From Vibrio aestuarianus (lineage in GTDB: Bacteria; Pseudomonadota; Gammaproteobacteria; Enterobacterales; Vibrionaceae), in the NCBI RefSeq assembly GCF_012395185.1, contig NZ_JAAZTU010000002.1:100756-164755 (forward strand): DNA of 64,000 nucleotides. The letters are read 5' to 3'. Below the pieces are notes generated by a model, which was given only the letters and a program-made list of their open reading frames with translations, had not been told where the DNA came from and made no database searches. The position numbers and the translations under genes are program-made. This document shows positions 52,269 through 62,331 of the stretch, in pieces (position 1 is the stretch's first letter; each line of letters opens with the position of its first letter).

Positions 52269-52302
52269 ATAGAATCAAAAACTAGAATTTACTGTCTTTG
52301 TT

Positions 52303-52432
52303 TATACCCAAACAATTTGAAGTTGCAGGAAGGCGGCAAGTGAGTTCATCCCCTTGAGCATAGATAAACTATGTGATTGGGGTGAGCGAATGTAGCCAAC
52401 ACCGCTGCAGCTTCAAGTAGGAAGAGGATATA
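52303..52432. repeat. ERIC element, copy 2
   Basis: A 130-bp complete ERIC with ends tatacccaaa and aggatata and the core cccttgagcatagataaactatgtgattgggg. It lies two bases beyond the stop codon of the CBM5_12-like ORF on the minus strand, with no other terminator in between, so it forms that gene's 3' untranslated region. Confidence 0.92.
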
Positions 52433-52433
52433 T

Positions 52434-53918
52434 TTAATTAACCAATTCCCATCCAATATGATCATGTGGTGCAACTTCACCAGCATTAATCCACCACTTA
52501 CTGCGGTACTCTAAGTTATTAAATGGGTCTACCACTACAGTTCCAGCGTTAGGATAAGCCGTAAAATTATTCCAAACACCTTCAAGTGCCGCTTCTGGCT
52601 CACTAAATTCAGTTTCATAAATATTACAATCTGATTCCGTTGGTGCTACGGTAATTTGAATTGTCGGTTCATTACTTGGAGTAAAGTTATCAACAGTTTC
52701 AGCAAAAACAGTGCCAAATTCCGCCGAGCATTCCTGACCTTGATACGATAAAGTGACCATTGAAGCATCTAGTGGCAGCATTGTATGCGTATTTGGTGTT
52801 GCCCAACCGTTAACTAAAATCGTACCATCTGCATTTCGAACTACCATGTTCATTGAGTCTGACAAGACAGACTTATCCACGTAAACGGGAATAAACTTAG
52901 TTGCGTCAATAGCACCTTGCTCACCGAAAGTCCGCACTGGAACGCTAGTCAATACCGCTTCAAGAACCTTACCAAAATGCTTCGCGTATTTGATTTTGTT
53001 ATCAACTTGCTTATTTTCAAAAACGTTGCGAACAGCTCTGGTTATTGTTTGAATTTCTTGGTTTGAATAAAAACCATAATTTTTCAATAGCTGGATATAA
53101 CCGCGCAAATCATTCCATGTTAACGATGCATTATAAATTTTACCAGATTCAGAAAGTTGTTTAGAAACATCTGGGATCTGGCGAATATAGCGAGAACCAA
53201 AGTCATTCTGCTTTGTAAAGCAAGTCCAGTCATTTTCTAAATCCTGAGTGACGTTCATGCAGTGTTGGAAAGTCGCTTCATTTTTTAATGGCTGATCTTT
53301 CGCAGCGTAAGGACCACGATTATACATAAAACTTAATAACATAGAGAGTGCATCAGGGTCCTTTGCACCTTGCAAGAATTCATGGATACGGTTACCAGGT
53401 TCATTTTGCGCTGTTTCATTTTGTTGCCAAGAAAAAGCCCCCGTATTAATTGCAACAGCAGAAGCATTATAATAGGCACTGGTAATTGCAGAACCCAAAA
53501 TATTACGGGCAGGCCCGTTATTAGAACTGATGGTATTTTCAGGATCCATAGCGGCAAATACGGCAGGGAACCCACCTTCAGCGGCACCTTGAAGCTCAGA
53601 CCAAGCACTGCCAGGATATTCAACCTGAAGAACGCCATCATCATCACCATCACCCATTTCCGCAGAGGGTAAATCATCGCCTAATGAACTTTCTTGTAGT
53701 GCTTTCGAAACATAATAGTTTGGACCCATGTTTCTTTTGAAATATTCACCAAATGATTCACCGGTCGCAAATGGTTTATCTAAATCGAAAGTACCATTTT
53801 CTTTTTTTAGACCATATTGAATTTGAACCATACTCTGCATAGAGGCGTGAGCAAATGCCATTGCCCATAATTTATGCTCCAGTATTTTTCGATTAGAATC
53901 AGAATTCAATAAATTCAA
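52434..53918 (-). CDS. Secreted chitin-binding (CBM5_12-like) protein, main part after a frame change
   Basis: A 494-codon frame with no signal peptide and only a TTG at its upstream edge. I think it is the downstream part of the gene that starts at 54184. The C-terminal ~47 residues look like a CBM5_12 chitin-binding module (F-T-A-Y-P-N-A-G-T, Y-R-S-K-W-W, G-W-E-L-V). The N-terminal half has A-L-Q-E-S-S-L-G (Glu76), then D-G-V-L-Q-V and later M-Y-N-R-G (199-202), a pattern reminiscent of lysozyme-like transglycosylases (E-S-S ... Y-N-A-G). That is a weak inference. I do not recognise the family; a chitin- or peptidoglycan-active enzyme is the best guess. Confidence 0.7.
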   Translation of the reverse strand: MNLLNSDSNRKILEHKLWAMAFAHASMQSMVQIQYGLKKENGTFDLDKPFATGESFGEYFKRNMGPNYYVSKALQESSLGDDLPSAEMGDGDDDGVLQVEYPGSAWSELQGAAEGGFPAVFAAMDPENTISSNNGPARNILGSAITSAYYNASAVAINTGAFSWQQNETAQNEPGNRIHEFLQGAKDPDALSMLLSFMYNRGPYAAKDQPLKNEATFQHCMNVTQDLENDWTCFTKQNDFGSRYIRQIPDVSKQLSESGKIYNASLTWNDLRGYIQLLKNYGFYSNQEIQTITRAVRNVFENKQVDNKIKYAKHFGKVLEAVLTSVPVRTFGEQGAIDATKFIPVYVDKSVLSDSMNMVVRNADGTILVNGWATPNTHTMLPLDASMVTLSYQGQECSAEFGTVFAETVDNFTPSNEPTIQITVAPTESDCNIYETEFSEPEAALEGVWNNFTAYPNAGTVVVDPFNNLEYRSKWWINAGEVAPHDHIGWELVN

Positions 53919-54184
53919 GCTGACTTTATTTGGATAATTTTTTTCCAGTTAATTTCTCGTTGATCACATGTCGTTGGGTCTAAAACCAATTTATCGCCTT
54001 GAGCCTTAATATTACAATGATAATTCACTGTAGTTTGATCGGCTAATTTAAGACTATAATCAACGTTACCACTCTTAGTTGGCAATAATGCTTGATATTG
54101 TTCTAACGTAATAGACTCAGCAGAAATTGCACTCGTACAAAATAAAGCCGAAGCAATGCAAAAAGTTAACCTAGATAGTTTCAT
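53915..54184 (-). CDS. Signal-peptide-bearing 5' part of the frameshifted secreted protein
   Basis: An 89-residue frame with a good SD (aggaa, six bases from ATG) and a clear Sec signal peptide (K-L-S-R-L-T-F-C-I-A-S-A ... A-I-S-A). About 67 mature residues follow, with two cysteines. It ends I-K-S-A-stop, four bases inside the upstream edge of the 494-codon frame. A run of seven A (53938-53944) lies in W-K-K-I-I. With eight A the reading frame would pass straight into the downstream frame without a stop. It is therefore probably one secreted protein of roughly 590 residues that is broken, slipped or mis-sequenced here. Confidence 0.7.
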   Translation of the reverse strand: MKLSRLTFCIASALFCTSAISAESITLEQYQALLPTKSGNVDYSLKLADQTTVNYHCNIKAQGDKLVLDPTTCDQREINWKKIIQIKSA

Positions 54185-54375
54185 TTTATTTCCTAAAAAT
54201 GTAAATTTAATTAACAATTTAAATTCAAACCAACTCACATTAGATAGAAAAATAACTTTCAATAAAACATAGCATTCGCCAATACCATTAAAAATCATAA
54301 CTAGTATATTTTTATCGCAAACAGTACGATACCAATGTGAAAGAAATGGCATAATAAAGATAGTGGGAAATAAAA

Positions 54376-54402
54376 ATGCTGCTAACAAAACGTTAGCAGC
54401 AT
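54376..54402 (-). terminator. Terminator after the VC2662-type gene
   Basis: A perfect 11-bp stem (atgctgctaac/gttagcagcat, loop of 5) is followed on the minus strand by ttttatttc, 45 bases after the stop. It shows that the downstream secreted-protein gene has its own promoter in the AT-rich 54185-54375. Confidence 0.9.
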
Positions 54403-54446
54403 CAAAAAATTGCTTACTATTTTATATTAACTTAGAAAATAAATAG

Positions 54447-55004
54447 TTATTTAGCAAAGTTAATTATAGGAAAACATTTAAAAAAACCATTGTCAGCACA
54501 GTTGATCAAACCAATTTGTACACCTTCAATTTTGGTTGTTTTATTGAATACGCCAACTTGAACCGTAGAGATTTCAGAGAAGTTAGCAGCACCAACATCA
54601 ACCATGGTATTGCCTTCTGAATAGTTAACAAAACTCAAGTTTGCACCACGCACATCATTCGTTACGTTAACAGCACCGATGTTTGCACCCGAAGTTGTTC
54701 CTGTATTCCAGTTAAAGAATCCTAATGAAGCGCCCGTCATGTCTTGGTTAACTTTTGAAGCACCAAGAAGGCCAAGATTCACACCGGTGGTTGAATTGGT
54801 TTCAGAAAGACCAATAATGGCTAGATCAACACCTTTTACTTCATCGACTTTGCCATAAAGTGCAGCAACACGCAGACCTGATACAGCGCTTTCATCTGGC
54901 GCATTAAAATTATTGATCGAAGAAAACATCACTGGAGTACCAGCCATGACAACAGAAGATGATAAAGCCGCAGTAACCGCTAACATTGATAGTACTTTTT
55001 TCAT
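54447..55004 (-). CDS. VC2662-family secreted repeat protein (LA_2272-like surface repeats)
   Basis: A 185-residue exported protein. The signal peptide (M-K-K-V-L-S-M-L-A-V ... V-V-M-A) is cleaved near residue 21. The mature part is five or more degenerate repeats of ~19-22 residues of the form G-V-(D/N)-L-G-(L/A)-x-(N/G)-x-(S/T), e.g. G-V-N-L-G-L-L-G, G-A-S-L-G-F-F-N, G-A-N-I-G-A-V-N and V-Q-V-G-V-F-N. They resemble LA_2272 surface repeats and suggest a beta-solenoid or barrel. Two cysteines near the C-terminus may form a disulfide. The neighbouring groEL matches VC2662 in V. cholerae. Function unknown. The start at 55004 has a gtgggga SD. Confidence 0.82.
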   Translation of the reverse strand: MKKVLSMLAVTAALSSSVVMAGTPVMFSSINNFNAPDESAVSGLRVAALYGKVDEVKGVDLAIIGLSETNSTTGVNLGLLGASKVNQDMTGASLGFFNWNTGTTSGANIGAVNVTNDVRGANLSFVNYSEGNTMVDVGAANFSEISTVQVGVFNKTTKIEGVQIGLINCADNGFFKCFPIINFAK

Positions 55005-55225
55005 AAATATCCCCACTGATAGATAAAACCTTACTATTGACTAAGTAAAGCCATTAAGTAATTGCCTAGCACAGAACGAAACTGCTTTCACCAAGCACTT
55101 AATTAAGAATCAACAACTCAGCCAATTTCCTTCCCCTCCAATGTAGGAGGTAACACTAAAAATGACAAGTCAAAGCCAGAAGTCTAAAATACCGCCTTCG
55201 AATAAACGTCAGAATTAAGACAATT

Positions 55226-55253
55226 ATAAAAAAACCGGAGCCAAGCTCCGGTT
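55226..55253 (-). terminator. Terminator after groEL
   Basis: A perfect 9-bp stem (aaccggagc/gctccggtt, loop of 3) is followed on the minus strand by ttttttataatt, about 30 bases after the groEL stop. Confidence 0.93.
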
Positions 55254-55281
55254 CTTTACATTAGTGGGGATGATGCAAAAT

Positions 55282-56946
<1,665 letters not shown>

Positions 56947-56994
56947 TTAATCAATCGTTTTTGAATTAGAGCAAAAATTACTCAATGCGCACTC

Positions 56995-57285
56995 TTACTC
57001 GACAATCGCCATAATGTCGCTTTCAGACATAATGAGCACTTCTTTACCGTCGATCTTTTCAGTTTTAGTGCCATAGCTTTCAGCGAAGATAACAGTATCA
57101 CCTACTTTGACATCCAACGGTTGAACCGAACCGTTCTCTAGAATGCGGCCTTTACCTACTGCTACGATGGTTCCGCGAGTTGATTTTTCTGCGGCTGAAC
57201 CAGTTAGAACAATGCCACCAGCAGATTTAGATTCAACTTCTTGGCGTTCAACGATAACTCGGTCGTGTAATGGACGAATGTTCAT
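56995..57285 (-). CDS. groES: Co-chaperonin GroES (Hsp10)
   Basis: A 96-residue lid of the GroEL chamber. It has the N-terminal R-P-L-H-D-R-V-I-V, the mobile loop ([10 protein letters not shown]) that contacts GroEL, and a V-K-V-G-D-T-V-I-F core. The SD (aggaga) precedes the ATG. Confidence 0.98.
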   Translation of the reverse strand: MNIRPLHDRVIVERQEVESKSAGGIVLTGSAAEKSTRGTIVAVGKGRILENGSVQPLDVKVGDTVIFAESYGTKTEKIDGKEVLIMSESDIMAIVE

Positions 57286-57350
57286 CGGTCGTCTCTCCTG
57301 ATTTTATTTTCCGTGAGGTTTATGAAAGGCTGATTACTCAGCTCGTGACA

Positions 57351-57387
57351 GATATGTGGGGGGTGGTAAGTGCAATCCCAAGGGGGA
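57351..57387 (-). promoter_or_regulatory. Probable sigma-32 heat-shock promoter of groESL
   Basis: On the minus strand cccttggga is followed about 15 bases later by ccccccacatat. These fit the sigma-32 -35 (CTTGAA) and -10 (CCCCATnT) elements with mismatches. It lies about 66 bases upstream of groES. Heat-shock control of groE by sigma-32 is established in gammaproteobacteria. Confidence 0.6.
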
Positions 57388-57536
57388 AATAAGAATTTTT
57401 TGTGACGAAATTAACGAATTGGTCGTCAATAACTCATTAATGCGCACAAAACTAAACACTTACCTATGCGGCATAGTAAATGATTTGCTTTATTAACCTG
57501 CTTCTTCATAATAGATAAAGTTATGAGAGGAATACG

Positions 57537-58154
57537 ATGAAAACCATTGATAGAATACTCCAAACCTTAAAACGTGATGGCGCAGTAACCGCAAAGCAAT
57601 TAGCCGATGACTTAGGTATCACCACCATGGGAGCTCGTCAGCACCTACAAAGTTTGGAAGATGATGGCATTCTTACTTTTCACGATGTGAAAGTAAAAGT
57701 CGGGCGTCCTACTCGTCATTGGTCATTGACTCAAAAAGGCCATGATCAATTCGCAGATCGTCACGGAGAACTTACCATCCAAGTGATTGATGCGGTTGAA
57801 CATTTGTTCGGTAAAGAGGGGCTTGCCAAGGTGGCCGCTGAACGCGAGGCTCAAACATTGGCGCAATATCAACAAGCGTTAATCAACTGCAAAAATTTAG
57901 AAGATAAATTGAATACCTTGGTTACCCTACGTGAGCAAGAAGGCTATATGGCGGAATTGGAATCAACGGAAGATGGTTTCATGTTAATCGAGAACCATTG
58001 TCCTATCTGCAAAGCCGCAACCCGCTGCCCTAACCTTTGTAGATCCGAACTGAATATCTTCCAAACACTGCTCGGTAGCGAACATTGCATTGAGCGGAGT
58101 GAGCATATTATTCAAGGTCAACGTCGTTGCACCTATAAAATTACCACTCGCTAG
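57537..58154 (+). CDS. HTH regulator with C-terminal cysteine cluster (SufR-like)
   Basis: A 205-residue transcription factor. An N-terminal winged helix (A-K-Q-L-A-D-D-L-G-I-T-T-M-G-A-R-Q-H-L) is followed by a wing, K-V-G-R-P-T-R-H-W. The C-terminal third has C-P-I-C (near 160-163), R-C-P-N-L-C, E-H-C-I-E and R-R-C-T-Y. This matches the regulator family that includes cyanobacterial SufR, in which cysteines bind an Fe-S cluster. A redox or iron-sulfur sensing role is an inference. A strong SD (gagagga) precedes the ATG. It is divergent from groES. Confidence 0.82.
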   Translation: MKTIDRILQTLKRDGAVTAKQLADDLGITTMGARQHLQSLEDDGILTFHDVKVKVGRPTRHWSLTQKGHDQFADRHGELTIQVIDAVEHLFGKEGLAKVAAEREAQTLAQYQQALINCKNLEDKLNTLVTLREQEGYMAELESTEDGFMLIENHCPICKAATRCPNLCRSELNIFQTLLGSEHCIERSEHIIQGQRRCTYKITTR

Positions 58155-58269
58155 CATTGTCTCATATTTAAGAATTGCGCATTTCGTTCCAACACAGCAC
58201 TCGTTCCTCAGTTATGCTTTGGGTGTGTTGATAAAATAATCAACATACCCAAATGTAAAGGAGTGACAT

Positions 58270-58608
58270 ATGGTGCCCCCTCAAAAACAGGCTTTACCCT
58301 CTTTTGATGAACTGGTTGAACTTGCACAGCACAACCCAGAAGCCTTTACACAACTAAAAAAAGACATTTGTGAGGAGTTGATTCTCTCTGCTTCGTTCAA
58401 TATGCAAGATAGACTTTGGGCTCAACAAAGCCACATTGATTTAGTCGTCAGCCAGTGCAAAAATCCCATTCACACTAACGTCACCTTAATGCGCGAGCTT
58501 AGTCAACAGATGATAAAATTCCAAAATGCCTTAGATGGCGAATCTGAAAAAGAGAAGGTTAGCGCCGAAATCGTACCTTTCACACCTCGCGATAATGGAT
58601 GGCGATAA
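58270..58608 (+). CDS. DUF3135 protein
   Basis: A 112-residue helical, soluble protein. The N-terminal L-P-S-F-D-E-L-V-E-L-A-Q-x-N-P-E-A-F block is typical of DUF3135. A Leu/Gln-rich middle follows, with F-N-M-Q-D-R-L-W-A-Q-Q-S. The SD (aaaggagtg) is good. It lies 115 bp after the HTH gene on the same strand. Function unknown. Confidence 0.82.
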   Translation: MVPPQKQALPSFDELVELAQHNPEAFTQLKKDICEELILSASFNMQDRLWAQQSHIDLVVSQCKNPIHTNVTLMRELSQQMIKFQNALDGESEKEKVSAEIVPFTPRDNGWR

Positions 58609-58655
58609 ACTTAAGCTGGCTCACAACGCCTGCTTAAGTTTAATCAAGTTTGAGT

Positions 58656-59081
58656 TTATTCTGCTTCAGGCCCATAGGCATTACTGCCTGGCGAACCTTT
58701 CATAAATCCACACTCAACCAGTATCCATACTCCGCATACTAGTGCGACTAGAGAAACCAAGGCTTCCATCATACCGGCTTGAGCCGCCACATCGGCATTG
58801 CCAATTGGCATCGTCATACGTCCCAAAACCAGCGGAACATTGAGCACTAACCACCACACTGACTTGTTTCGATCATGCCAACGCTTTGCTGTGATAGCCA
58901 AGTCAGGAATGAGCACAATCAACAAAAACACTGGCAAGATAAGGTAAGCAATATTGGGAAATATCTTATTAGCGACGGTAGCGAAACCGATAATCAACGC
59001 ATAATAAGTGACGTTCCATAGCCAAAAAGTTTTTCGACCAATACGGCCTTGAAATGAAAATAGCAGTTCTTTAATCGACAT
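58656..59081 (-). CDS. DUF805 membrane protein
   Basis: A 141-residue inner-membrane protein with about four hydrophobic segments. It has the DUF805 signatures F-S-F-Q-G-R-I-G-R-K-T-F-W and A-K-R-W-H-D-R-N-K-S-V-W-W. The C-terminus F-M-K-G-S-P-G-S-N-A-Y-G-P is also characteristic. The start at 59081 follows aggtaataaa; an open frame of five codons precedes it. The function of the family is unknown. Confidence 0.88.
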   Translation of the reverse strand: MSIKELLFSFQGRIGRKTFWLWNVTYYALIIGFATVANKIFPNIAYLILPVFLLIVLIPDLAITAKRWHDRNKSVWWLVLNVPLVLGRMTMPIGNADVAAQAGMMEALVSLVALVCGVWILVECGFMKGSPGSNAYGPEAE

Positions 59082-59132
59082 TTTATTACCTAACAATGAT
59101 TCATTTAACCTTAACTCAGATTAGAGATGAGG

Positions 59133-59480
59133 TTAATTTACGACCTTCTGGAAACTGTCTTTATCCATGTCTCGTACATTGATGGTCAAGCTTCTTACTT
59201 GACTAGCTTGCTGCTGCAAAACTTCCATCAACTGACGAGATAAGTCACGCTTTTGTTCTGGCGTTCTACCTGACAGTAATTCAAAACTAATATGAATAAA
59301 ATCAACACTGTCACCCTCTTCACCAATAAACCAATGGTGGCAGCGCAACGCACGAGATTTAACCGAATCAGCATCAAATAACCCGCACTTCAGAGCCACA
59401 TGGTGCAGATCTTCCAACAAACCTTGGACATTAACACGTTCATCTACCGAGTTTGAGTATTCCATAACAAGATTTGGCAT
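59133..59480 (-). CDS. 5-carboxymethyl-2-hydroxymuconate isomerase-family protein (CHMI)
   Basis: A 115-residue tautomerase-superfamily protein. With the start at 59480 the mature N-terminus would be Pro after Met removal (M-P-N-L-V-M-E-Y-S), which is the catalytic base in this superfamily. The AGGA SD is six bases from this ATG, whereas the alternative ATG two codons upstream abuts it. No other homoprotocatechuate pathway genes are nearby, so the physiological substrate is open. It lies between DUF805 and divergent tpiA. Confidence 0.85.
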   Translation of the reverse strand: MPNLVMEYSNSVDERVNVQGLLEDLHHVALKCGLFDADSVKSRALRCHHWFIGEEGDSVDFIHISFELLSGRTPEQKRDLSRQLMEVLQQQASQVRSLTINVRDMDKDSFQKVVN

Positions 59481-59769
59481 TTGCATTCCTTTTATCGGTT
59501 ATCTGATCTGTCATACGGAGTTAACCGTTTAGCATGATAAGTATTCTTTCGGATTATGGGTATAGCAACTAATCGAGCAAAATCCGAGTGATAGGCTACT
59601 ATTCTGCCGATGGGATCACTGACAAGCTGCACAGACCATTGATGAAGATCCAATAAAGTCATGACTCGCATCATGATCTGCTGAGTTTTATCTGTTATAT
59701 TCTTTCGCAATCACGTTTATTTTTTACATTCATTGGCTTTAATATTTGATAATTAATGGAGATATTCCT

Positions 59770-60543
59770 ATGCGTCATCCTGTAGTTATGGGTAACTGGA
59801 AACTAAACGGCAGCAAAGAAATGGTTGTTGAACTACTAAACGGTCTTAACGCTGAACTTGAAGGCGTTACAGGCGTAGACGTAGCAGTTGCTCCACCGGC
59901 ACTATTTGTAGACCTTGCTGAGCGTACGCTTACTGAAGCTGGTAGCGCGATCATCCTAGGTGCTCAAAACACTGACCTACACAACAGCGGTGCATTCACT
60001 GGCGACATGTCTCCAGCTATGCTTAAAGAGTTTGGTGCAACTCACATCATCATCGGTCACTCTGAGCGTCGTGAATACCACAATGAATCAGACGAGTTCG
60101 TTGCTAAAAAATTCGCATTCCTAAAAGAAAATGGCCTAACGCCTGTTCTTTGTATTGGTGAGTCTGAAGCACAAAACGAAGCTGGCGAAACAGTGGCAGT
60201 ATGTGCACGTCAACTTGACGCTGTTATCAACACTCAAGGCGTTGAAGCTCTTGAAGGCGCTATCATCGCTTACGAACCAATCTGGGCTATCGGTACTGGT
60301 AAAGCGGCTACAGCTGACGATGCACAACGCATTCACGCTCAAATCCGTGCTCACATTGCTGAGAAATCTGAAGAAGTTGCGAAAAACGTTGTGATCCAAT
60401 ACGGCGGTTCTGTTAAACCTGACAACGCAGCAGCTTACTTTGCACAACCAGACATCGACGGTGCTCTAGTTGGCGGCGCAGCGCTTGACGCGAAAAGCTT
60501 TGCAGCTATCGCAAAAGCGGCAGCTGAAGCGAAAAACGCATAA
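59770..60543 (+). CDS. tpiA: Triosephosphate isomerase TpiA
   Basis: A 257-residue TIM-barrel enzyme that interconverts DHAP and glyceraldehyde 3-phosphate. Catalytic residues are Lys in G-N-W-K-L-N-G, His in I-G-H-S-E-R-R and Glu in [11 protein letters not shown]. The phosphate-binding Y-G-G-S-V and G-A-L-V-G-G-A-A-L are intact. The start is ATG 59770 with a ggag SD; a longer frame opens eight codons upstream. The 283-bp gap before it (59487-59769) holds its promoter and no gene I can support. Confidence 0.97.
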   Translation: MRHPVVMGNWKLNGSKEMVVELLNGLNAELEGVTGVDVAVAPPALFVDLAERTLTEAGSAIILGAQNTDLHNSGAFTGDMSPAMLKEFGATHIIIGHSERREYHNESDEFVAKKFAFLKENGLTPVLCIGESEAQNEAGETVAVCARQLDAVINTQGVEALEGAIIAYEPIWAIGTGKAATADDAQRIHAQIRAHIAEKSEEVAKNVVIQYGGSVKPDNAAAYFAQPDIDGALVGGAALDAKSFAAIAKAAAEAKNA

Positions 60544-60572
60544 TTATTACGATCATCGTATTTCTTTAATTG

Positions 60573-60601
60573 AAAAAGGTCAGCTCTGCTGGCCTTTTTT
60601 A
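60573..60601 (+). terminator. Terminator after tpiA
   Basis: The stem aaaaggtcagc/gctggcctttt (one G-U pair, loop tct) with a T-run, about 30 bases after the tpiA stop. Confidence 0.9.
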
Positions 60602-60677
60602 TTGGCTAACATTCCCAACCTAGCCGCTAAGATCATAATCTTGTATCCTAGCGTTTTGCCTACCAAGCCTGTCAGTT

Positions 60678-62036
60678 ATGCACCAACCCGCAAGCAACGA
60701 TAAACACGGCCTACTTACAGCCCCCATTTCCGATGTGTTGCGTCAAATGACGATTCCGATGATTTTCGGTTTAGTCGCTATTTTGATGTTTAACTTGGTC
60801 GATACTTTTTTTATCTCACTACTTGGTACTCAATCTCTTGCCGCCATTAGCTTTACCTTTCCGGTCACCTTTGCCATTAATTGCATTACTATGGGCATTG
60901 GTATTGGTTTATCCACCAGCATTGGACGCTTGCTTGGACAAGGCGATGCACAAAATGCCGCGCGTTTTTCTAGCCATGGGGTCTTACTGGCCGTCATATT
61001 AGTGACGATCGCCTCCGTGATCGGTTTGCTTACCATTGAACCACTATTTTTACTACTTGGAGCAACGCACGAGCTCATTCCTCTCATTAAGCAGTATATG
61101 CAAGTATGGTATCTGACCATTCCGCTATTGGTTATACCAATGGCTGGTAACAGTGCGATTCGCGCGACAGGCGATACCAAAACACCGGCTAAAATAATGA
61201 TGTTATCAGGCTTAATTAATGGTGTGCTCGACCCACTACTGATTTTTGGTTACGGGCCATTTCCTGAGTTAGGTATTCAAGGTGCGGCAATTGCAAGCGC
61301 CTTTAGTTGGCTAGGTGCTTTATGTGGTTCGTTTTACGTATTAGTCACAAGAGAGCGACTCTTAGCTTGGCCCTATTTGCCAACTTTATGGCATGATTGG
61401 AAACAGATATTAAAAGTAGGTACCCCCGCCGCTCTTTCCAATGCGATGAACCCGCTGTTGGGAGCACTATTGATGATAATGCTGGCCAGCCATGGAACAG
61501 CCGCAGTCGCTGCCTATGGTGCTGCGCAACGTATCGAGTCGATTTTAATTTTGGTGTTGATGTCTTTAACGTCTGCACTTACGCCTTTTATGGCACAAAA
61601 TATTGGAGCCAAAAATACACAACGCAGCTTTGCGGGTTTATTTATGAGTATGCGTTTCTCGGTTGTTTTCCAATTGATGATTTTCGCAATGATGGTGCCA
61701 CTGAGCATCCCTTTAGCGGCACTATTTTCACAAGAACAGTCAGTACGCGATCTTCTATGGCATTACTTACTTGTTGTCCCCTTTAGCTACGGCTTTCAAG
61801 GCATTGTGATGATGCTGATTGCTGGTTTAAACGCACTGCATAAACCGATACGAGCCTTTCAATGGAGCTTTATGCGGTTATTTGTATTTACCCTGCCAAC
61901 AGCTTGGTTAGGTTCTTATTGGTATGGTGTTGAAGGGCTATTTATTGGCATTGCGCTAGGGAATGTTTCAGGTGGTATACTAGGCTATGTCTACGCGCTG
62001 CGTTTACGGCGCAACTGTCAACCGATAACTCAGTAA
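60678..62036 (+). CDS. MATE-family efflux transporter
   Basis: A 452-residue inner-membrane antiporter with about 12 hydrophobic helices in two homologous halves. The first half has D-T-F-F-I-S-L-L-G and the G-I-G-I-G-L-S-T-S segment typical of NorM/DinF-type MATE proteins, and P-M-A-G-N-S-A-I-R-A-T-G-D-T-K-T-P lies mid-protein. Such proteins export cationic drugs or metabolites using Na+ or H+; the substrate here is unknown. There is a terminator upstream, and no clear terminator downstream except ERIC copy 3. Confidence 0.9.
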   Translation: MHQPASNDKHGLLTAPISDVLRQMTIPMIFGLVAILMFNLVDTFFISLLGTQSLAAISFTFPVTFAINCITMGIGIGLSTSIGRLLGQGDAQNAARFSSHGVLLAVILVTIASVIGLLTIEPLFLLLGATHELIPLIKQYMQVWYLTIPLLVIPMAGNSAIRATGDTKTPAKIMMLSGLINGVLDPLLIFGYGPFPELGIQGAAIASAFSWLGALCGSFYVLVTRERLLAWPYLPTLWHDWKQILKVGTPAALSNAMNPLLGALLMIMLASHGTAAVAAYGAAQRIESILILVLMSLTSALTPFMAQNIGAKNTQRSFAGLFMSMRFSVVFQLMIFAMMVPLSIPLAALFSQEQSVRDLLWHYLLVVPFSYGFQGIVMMLIAGLNALHKPIRAFQWSFMRLFVFTLPTAWLGSYWYGVEGLFIGIALGNVSGGILGYVYALRLRRNCQPITQ

Positions 62037-62100
62037 TAGAGCCCCCAGTCGATGGCTTTATTTTAGTTCAATCGATACCAATAATAAGTCAATATCGTTC

Positions 62101-62225
62101 TATACCCAAACCACTTGGAGTTGCAGGTAGGCGGTAAGTAAATCCCCATGAGCATAGACAAACTATGTGAGTGGGGTGAGCAAACGTAGCCAGCACCGCT
62201 GCGGCTTCAAATAGAAAAGGATATA
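62101..62225. repeat. ERIC element, copy 3
   Basis: A 125-bp complete ERIC with ends tatacccaaa and aggatata and the core catgagcatagacaaactatgtgagtgggg. It begins 65 bases after the MATE gene stop and marks the change to AT-rich accessory sequence. Confidence 0.92.
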
Positions 62226-62331
62226 AGCTTACATATGCATACAAAAAACAATACGGAACTTTATATAACAGTCATCAATGGCCATGCTAACGATATTTTA
62301 CCGATGAATCGACAGCGAATTTAATAAACAA

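Noticed and set aside
59492..59710. A 72-codon minus-strand frame between the CHMI gene and tpiA
   Set aside because: No SD, no recognisable motif, and it occupies the divergent promoter region; not supported.
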